Assembly (NCBI GenBank): GCA_949066965.1 | Contig: CARTDA010000004.1 | Location: forward strand, 62,001 to 126,000 | Length of the DNA stretch: 64,000 nt | DNA from: COE1 sp949066965 | Lineage (GTDB): Bacteria > Bacillota > Clostridia > Lachnospirales > Lachnospiraceae | Reading direction: 5' to 3' | In this document: in pieces, positions 61,029 to 64,000 of the stretch | Numbering within the stretch: position 1 is the stretch's first letter | Layout of the letters: each line of letters begins with the position of its first letter | The notes under the pieces: generated by a model | Databases searched by the model: none | The model's input: the letters and a program-made list of their open reading frames with translations, nothing else | What the model was told of the DNA's origin: nothing | Position numbers and translations under genes: made by a program

Positions 61029-63239
61029 GTGAAAGAAAAGTTAGACAGAACATTGGGGATGTATTCTGCACTCATGATTAGCATCGGCACGATGATTGGC
61101 TCTGCCATTTTTGTCCTGGCAGGAACGAGCTATGCGACAGCGGGACCGGGCGCATCGCTTGCCATTTTTCTGGCAGGCATTGCGGCAGTGTTTACGGGGC
61201 TGTCCTTTGCAGAGCTGGTGACTGTCATACCAAAGGCGGGCGGCGGTTATGTCTATGTGAAGGAAGCCACGGGCAACAACATTATTGGATTTATCTGCGG
61301 CTGGGGCTTCTGGCTTGGCTACGCGATGTCGTGCGGATTGTTTGCGCTGGGCTTCGGAAACTTTATCAACTACATATTTCCGTTTATTCCACAGATGGCG
61401 GCGGCTTATCTGCTTGTCGTCTACGTCATGCTTACGAACATAAAAGGGACAAAAAGCTCCGGGACTTTGCAGAATGTCATCACGACAGTCCTGATTGCGC
61501 TGCTGGTGATTTATGTCATTGCCGGTATTTTTCACCTGGATATGGAGAACCAGAAACCGTATACGCCGCAGGGGATGCCGGGGGTATTCAACGCGATGGG
61601 CTTTCTGTACATGACGTATATCGGATATGGGCTGATAACGACTGCGAGCGAGGAGGTCATCGAGCCGGAGAAGACGATACCGAAGGCGATTCTGATATCA
61701 ATTGCGGCGGTTATTGTGATAAAGACTTCAGTGTTTTTCATCGGATGCGGTATTATTCCATGGCAGCAGCTGGTGCCCGAAGTCACCAGCACGCCCATGA
61801 TTGACACGGCAGTTCATATGGGCGGCGCCATAGGCGGTTACCTGTTTGCCTTTGCAGGAATCCTGGCGACGCTTTCGTCGATTAACACGGCGGTCATGGC
61901 ATCTTCACGGACATCCTTTGCGATGGCGCGCGACCAGCGCCTGCCAAGTTTGTTTAAGGCAATCAACAGGACGACAAAGACCCCTGTTTTTTCGATTGTC
62001 GTCTCGTCCGTGATTGTTTTTATCGCGGTGACTATCAGGGATTTGGAGCATATTTCAACCGTGACAAGCATTTTTTCACTGACAGGCTACAGCCTTGTCA
62101 ATGTGGCGCTAATTATTTTCCGGCAGAAAAAGCCTGAACTGGAGCGCAAATTCCGTGTCCCGTTTTATCCGGTTACACCGATACTTGGCATTGGCATGAA
62201 CCTTTTTCTAATTTGCAATCTTGCCATATCCGACCGTCCGGCGCTGATAATAGCGGTGTCCGTGATTGGAGCCGGTATCATCTATTATTACCTTGTCATG
62301 CCGAGGCTCAAATATGCGTCAAAGGGAATCTCCATTGTCGATGTGCCTGAAATCAAGGAGCAGAAAAAGGACAACCGCAAGAACGAGATTGTCATTCCGG
62401 TTTCGAATCCGAATACGGCGGATGGCCTGCTGAATTTTGGCAGAACGATTGCCCTCTCGGAGGAGAGTACGACAGTTGTTCCGGTGAAGGTCAATGTTTT
62501 TCCGGATAACCTGCTGACAATCGCGGATTATGATATCATGATGCAGTCGATGGGCGTACAGGATATTGTCGTCCGCAAGCTCAGGGAATATGAGGCGGAG
62601 CCCTGTATGCGCCCGGTGCTGATTAACTCGCGGGATGCGTTCCACGCGATTATGTCCGTGGTGAAAAAAGAGAAAAATCCGCTTGTGATCATGGGATGGC
62701 ATGGCTCGGGTCTGGCAAAATACATGCACGGAAACATTACATACCGGATGCTCCAGGAGGCGCCTGCGGATGTCGGTGTCCTGCGGATGCAGGGACAGGA
62801 CATGGAATTTAAAAACATCCTGTTCCCATACGGCGGCGGGAAATATTCCAAAATGACGGCAAAGGTTGTCAACAGGATAGCCCATGCATATGGCGCAAAA
62901 ATTACGCTGCTGAATGTGGTGGACCACGAGGAGGATGTGGAGAGCACGCGGGCGTATCTCGACAAATCGGCGGCGAAGTTTGACCAGCCTGCGGAGATTA
63001 TGGTGTGCAGCGGCGACTTGATAGAGCGGGTAGTGGCGTTTTCCGGCCAGTATGACCTGATTATCATGGGGGCTTCCCTGGACTGGGGAATTCAGGAAGT
63101 TGTTACCGGATTCCGGACTGATAAAATTATGGAACAGGCAGCGTGTTCGGTGCTGATTATCAAGAGCTATGATATCTTCCTGCAAAAGAAGAGGGTGAGG
63201 GGATTCCTCCACAGGACAAGAAATGCCATCCACCAATAA
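61029..63239 (+). CDS. APC-family amino acid permease with C-terminal universal stress (Usp) domains
   Basis: 736 aa from a GTG with AAGGAAAGGG upstream. Twelve membrane segments (about 10-430) carry the APC signature MIGSAIFVLAG near the start. The cytoplasmic remainder (about 450-720) holds two Usp-like halves; the second ends with LIIMGAS----------TDKIMEQAACSVLII, the usual nucleotide-binding pattern. The Usp part probably tunes transport to energy or stress state. Substrate unknown. It may be co-transcribed with the Nudix gene (18-nt gap). Confidence 0.88.
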   Translation: MKEKLDRTLGMYSALMISIGTMIGSAIFVLAGTSYATAGPGASLAIFLAGIAAVFTGLSFAELVTVIPKAGGGYVYVKEATGNNIIGFICGWGFWLGYAMSCGLFALGFGNFINYIFPFIPQMAAAYLLVVYVMLTNIKGTKSSGTLQNVITTVLIALLVIYVIAGIFHLDMENQKPYTPQGMPGVFNAMGFLYMTYIGYGLITTASEEVIEPEKTIPKAILISIAAVIVIKTSVFFIGCGIIPWQQLVPEVTSTPMIDTAVHMGGAIGGYLFAFAGILATLSSINTAVMASSRTSFAMARDQRLPSLFKAINRTTKTPVFSIVVSSVIVFIAVTIRDLEHISTVTSIFSLTGYSLVNVALIIFRQKKPELERKFRVPFYPVTPILGIGMNLFLICNLAISDRPALIIAVSVIGAGIIYYYLVMPRLKYASKGISIVDVPEIKEQKKDNRKNEIVIPVSNPNTADGLLNFGRTIALSEESTTVVPVKVNVFPDNLLTIADYDIMMQSMGVQDIVVRKLREYEAEPCMRPVLINSRDAFHAIMSVVKKEKNPLVIMGWHGSGLAKYMHGNITYRMLQEAPADVGVLRMQGQDMEFKNILFPYGGGKYSKMTAKVVNRIAHAYGAKITLLNVVDHEEDVESTRAYLDKSAAKFDQPAEIMVCSGDLIERVVAFSGQYDLIIMGASLDWGIQEVVTGFRTDKIMEQAACSVLIIKSYDIFLQKKRVRGFLHRTRNAIHQ

Positions 63240-63250
63240 TGACATTAATA

Positions 63251-63296
63251 AAAGAAGTTAGGGCGTGTCTGACCTGGCATGCCCTAACTTCTTTTA
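63251..63296. terminator. Bidirectional terminator
   Basis: AAAGAAGTTAGGGC and GCCCTAACTTCTTTT pair around a 16-nt loop. It ends the permease gene on the plus strand and overlaps the 3' end of the XRE gene on the minus strand. Confidence 0.85.
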
Positions 63297-63517
63297 TCAT
63301 TCGGATGGAAGACGAGGAGATCATGTATCTCACAGTCCAGTGCCGTACATAGCTTGCACAGGACGGCTATATCTAACCTTGAGACATTGTTTGTGCAGTA
63401 ATTGTCAATCTGTTTCCAGTTCATTTCAGCCTTATGGGATAATTTGTTTTTGTTTAATCCTCGTTTCTTCAACAGCTCGTTTAACTTAATTTCTATATGG
63501 CCAAATTCATCTTCCAC
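63284..63517 (-). CDS. Small XRE-family regulator (YozG-like)
   Basis: 77 aa from a GTG with GGGGGG about 8 nt upstream on the minus strand. A Cro/CI-type helix-turn-helix (LNELLKKRGLNKNKLSHKAE, then SRLDIAVLCKLCTALDC) of the short HTH_26 kind occupies most of it. Its target is unknown. It is convergent with the permease. Confidence 0.8.
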   Translation of the reverse strand: MEDEFGHIEIKLNELLKKRGLNKNKLSHKAEMNWKQIDNYCTNNVSRLDIAVLCKLCTALDCEIHDLLVFHPNDKRS

Positions 63518-63706
63518 AGTAAATTCCCCCCCTTGGGCAGACTACATATTTGTTATTTTCGCCTTTATTCTATCAAATTTTCCATAAATTGACAACATAA
63601 AAATCCCAAAAGCCTTTGTTTTACTGTTACAGGAACCTTGCCGCGGGCATTTTTACAAAAATGTCTTATCGGTCGTTTGGTGTCGAAACATGTAAATCGG
63701 TTTTCC

Positions 63707-63735
63707 TTGTTTTTTCATATATTACTTGGTATAGT
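63707..63735 (+). promoter_or_regulatory. Promoter of the last gene
   Basis: TTGTTT, 17 nt, TATAGT. About 110 nt of leader follow, including the hairpin CGGTCAG-AAA-CTGACCG type stem (63801-63819), whose arm recurs in the hairpin at 15601. Confidence 0.55.
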
Positions 63736-63848
63736 GTGATAAGAGACGATAATAAGTCTTATATTGGCAGATACAGAACTTGAAGGACGAATCATACTGG
63801 CGGTCAGAAAGACTGACCGTATAAAATGATATAGGAAAGGGGATTAAA

Positions 63849-64000
63849 ATGGGGCTGAACTACTTTAAGGATAAGATGTTTGATTTACTAAATGATGCGG
63901 ACAACATGGGAATCATGGATATTGCGCTGAATGACAGGGAGGATAAAATACTGGTACAGTTAACGGACGGCAGCACCTTTGTATTGGAGTGCAGGCAGCT
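63849..64000 (+). CDS. Unidentified gene, 3'-truncated by the window edge
   Basis: ATG with AGGAAAGGGG upstream; 50 residues are visible (LNYFKDKMFDLLNDADNMG, then an acidic strand-rich stretch with LVQLTDGSTFVLEC). Too little to assign a family. Confidence 0.7.
   Translation, partial: MGLNYFKDKMFDLLNDADNMGIMDIALNDREDKILVQLTDGSTFVLECRQ

Noticed and set aside
62319..63245. 308-codon minus-strand frame over the Usp part of the permease
   Set aside because: Shadow of a clear plus-strand gene; no start signal or known motif.
1..64000. CRISPR array
   Set aside because: No series of identical repeats with unique spacers of equal length was seen. The 11-bp tandem at 52550 has no spacers.

Overview
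The window reads as chromosome of a motile, pectin-using anaerobe of the Firmicutes, most likely a Lachnospira- or Roseburia-like member of the Lachnospiraceae. The signs are AGGAGG-type ribosome binding sites, lipoprotein signal peptides, four chemoreceptors, an orphan Lpl-type sugar ABC transporter without its own ATPase, AgrA/LytTR signalling, gamma-carbonic anhydrase, and many small palindromic intergenic repeats. The genus is an inference; no 16S gene is present.

Region by region. 1-8.6 kb: the 3' part of a giant secreted pectinase whose order is the end of a CE8 pectin methylesterase, FN3-like and duplicated beta-type modules, a PL9 pectate lyase, and about nine Ig-like repeats. 8.7-17.5 kb: ackA (with an upstream cre-like box), a lipoprotein with a degenerate GH9-like fold, ddl-murF, plsC, a PrcB-domain lipoprotein and pyrC. 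17.5-24.6 kb: a sugar-uptake locus with an AraC-type membrane regulator, divergent solute-binding protein, two permeases, and a cytoplasmic rhamnogalacturonan acetylesterase; a cre-like box overlaps its promoter. 24.7-38.5 kb: four methyl-accepting chemotaxis proteins interspersed with a ZIP metal transporter, a YgjP-type metallopeptidase, an ECF S component, a bactofilin and a GNAT acetyltransferase. 39-43 kb: an alanine/sodium symporter and a LytTR regulator with a GHKL protein that seems to lack its phospho-acceptor histidine. 43.4-44.6 kb: MFS transporter debris, tRNA-Gln(CUG) and repeats.

44.6-49.1 kb is a compact co-directional cluster: Sel1-DUF4241 fusion, a 138-aa unknown protein, a macrodomain protein, two membrane proteins of unknown function and an HD hydrolase. 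It runs into a deletion scar (49.16-49.9 kb) where the start of a JetD-like protein is joined out of frame to the end of an SMC-like ATPase. An intact Eco47II-type restriction-modification set with a Vsr nickase follows (50.0-52.5 kb), so 44-53 kb has the look of a defence/stress island. 53.7-55.5 kb: a CPA2 antiporter and a gamma-carbonic anhydrase. 55.6-59.3 kb is a graveyard of mobile DNA: remnants of a Phd-type antitoxin and a relaxase, an Rpn/PD-(D/E)XK nuclease, a TnpW-like protein, an XRE regulator, and two copies in opposite orientation of a 164-bp TA-flanked palindromic element. 59.4-63.2 kb: a phosphoribosyltransferase-TRSP protein of the kind found in tellurium-resistance-associated nucleoside pathways, without the rest of that pathway, then a Nudix hydrolase and an amino-acid permease with universal-stress domains. 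The window ends in an unidentified gene.

How it fits together: the secreted CE8-PL9 enzyme would de-esterify and cut homogalacturonan, the Lpl-type transporter would import oligosaccharides, the cytoplasmic acetylesterase would strip acetyl groups, and AckA would turn acetyl phosphate into acetate and ATP; chemoreceptors would steer the cell. The cre-like boxes at ackA and at the transporter suggest both answer to carbon catabolite control. The most unusual material is the set of interspersed hairpin repeats, several with compensatory base changes between copies, one family sitting directly behind terminator T-runs, and two element families sharing a palindromic core.
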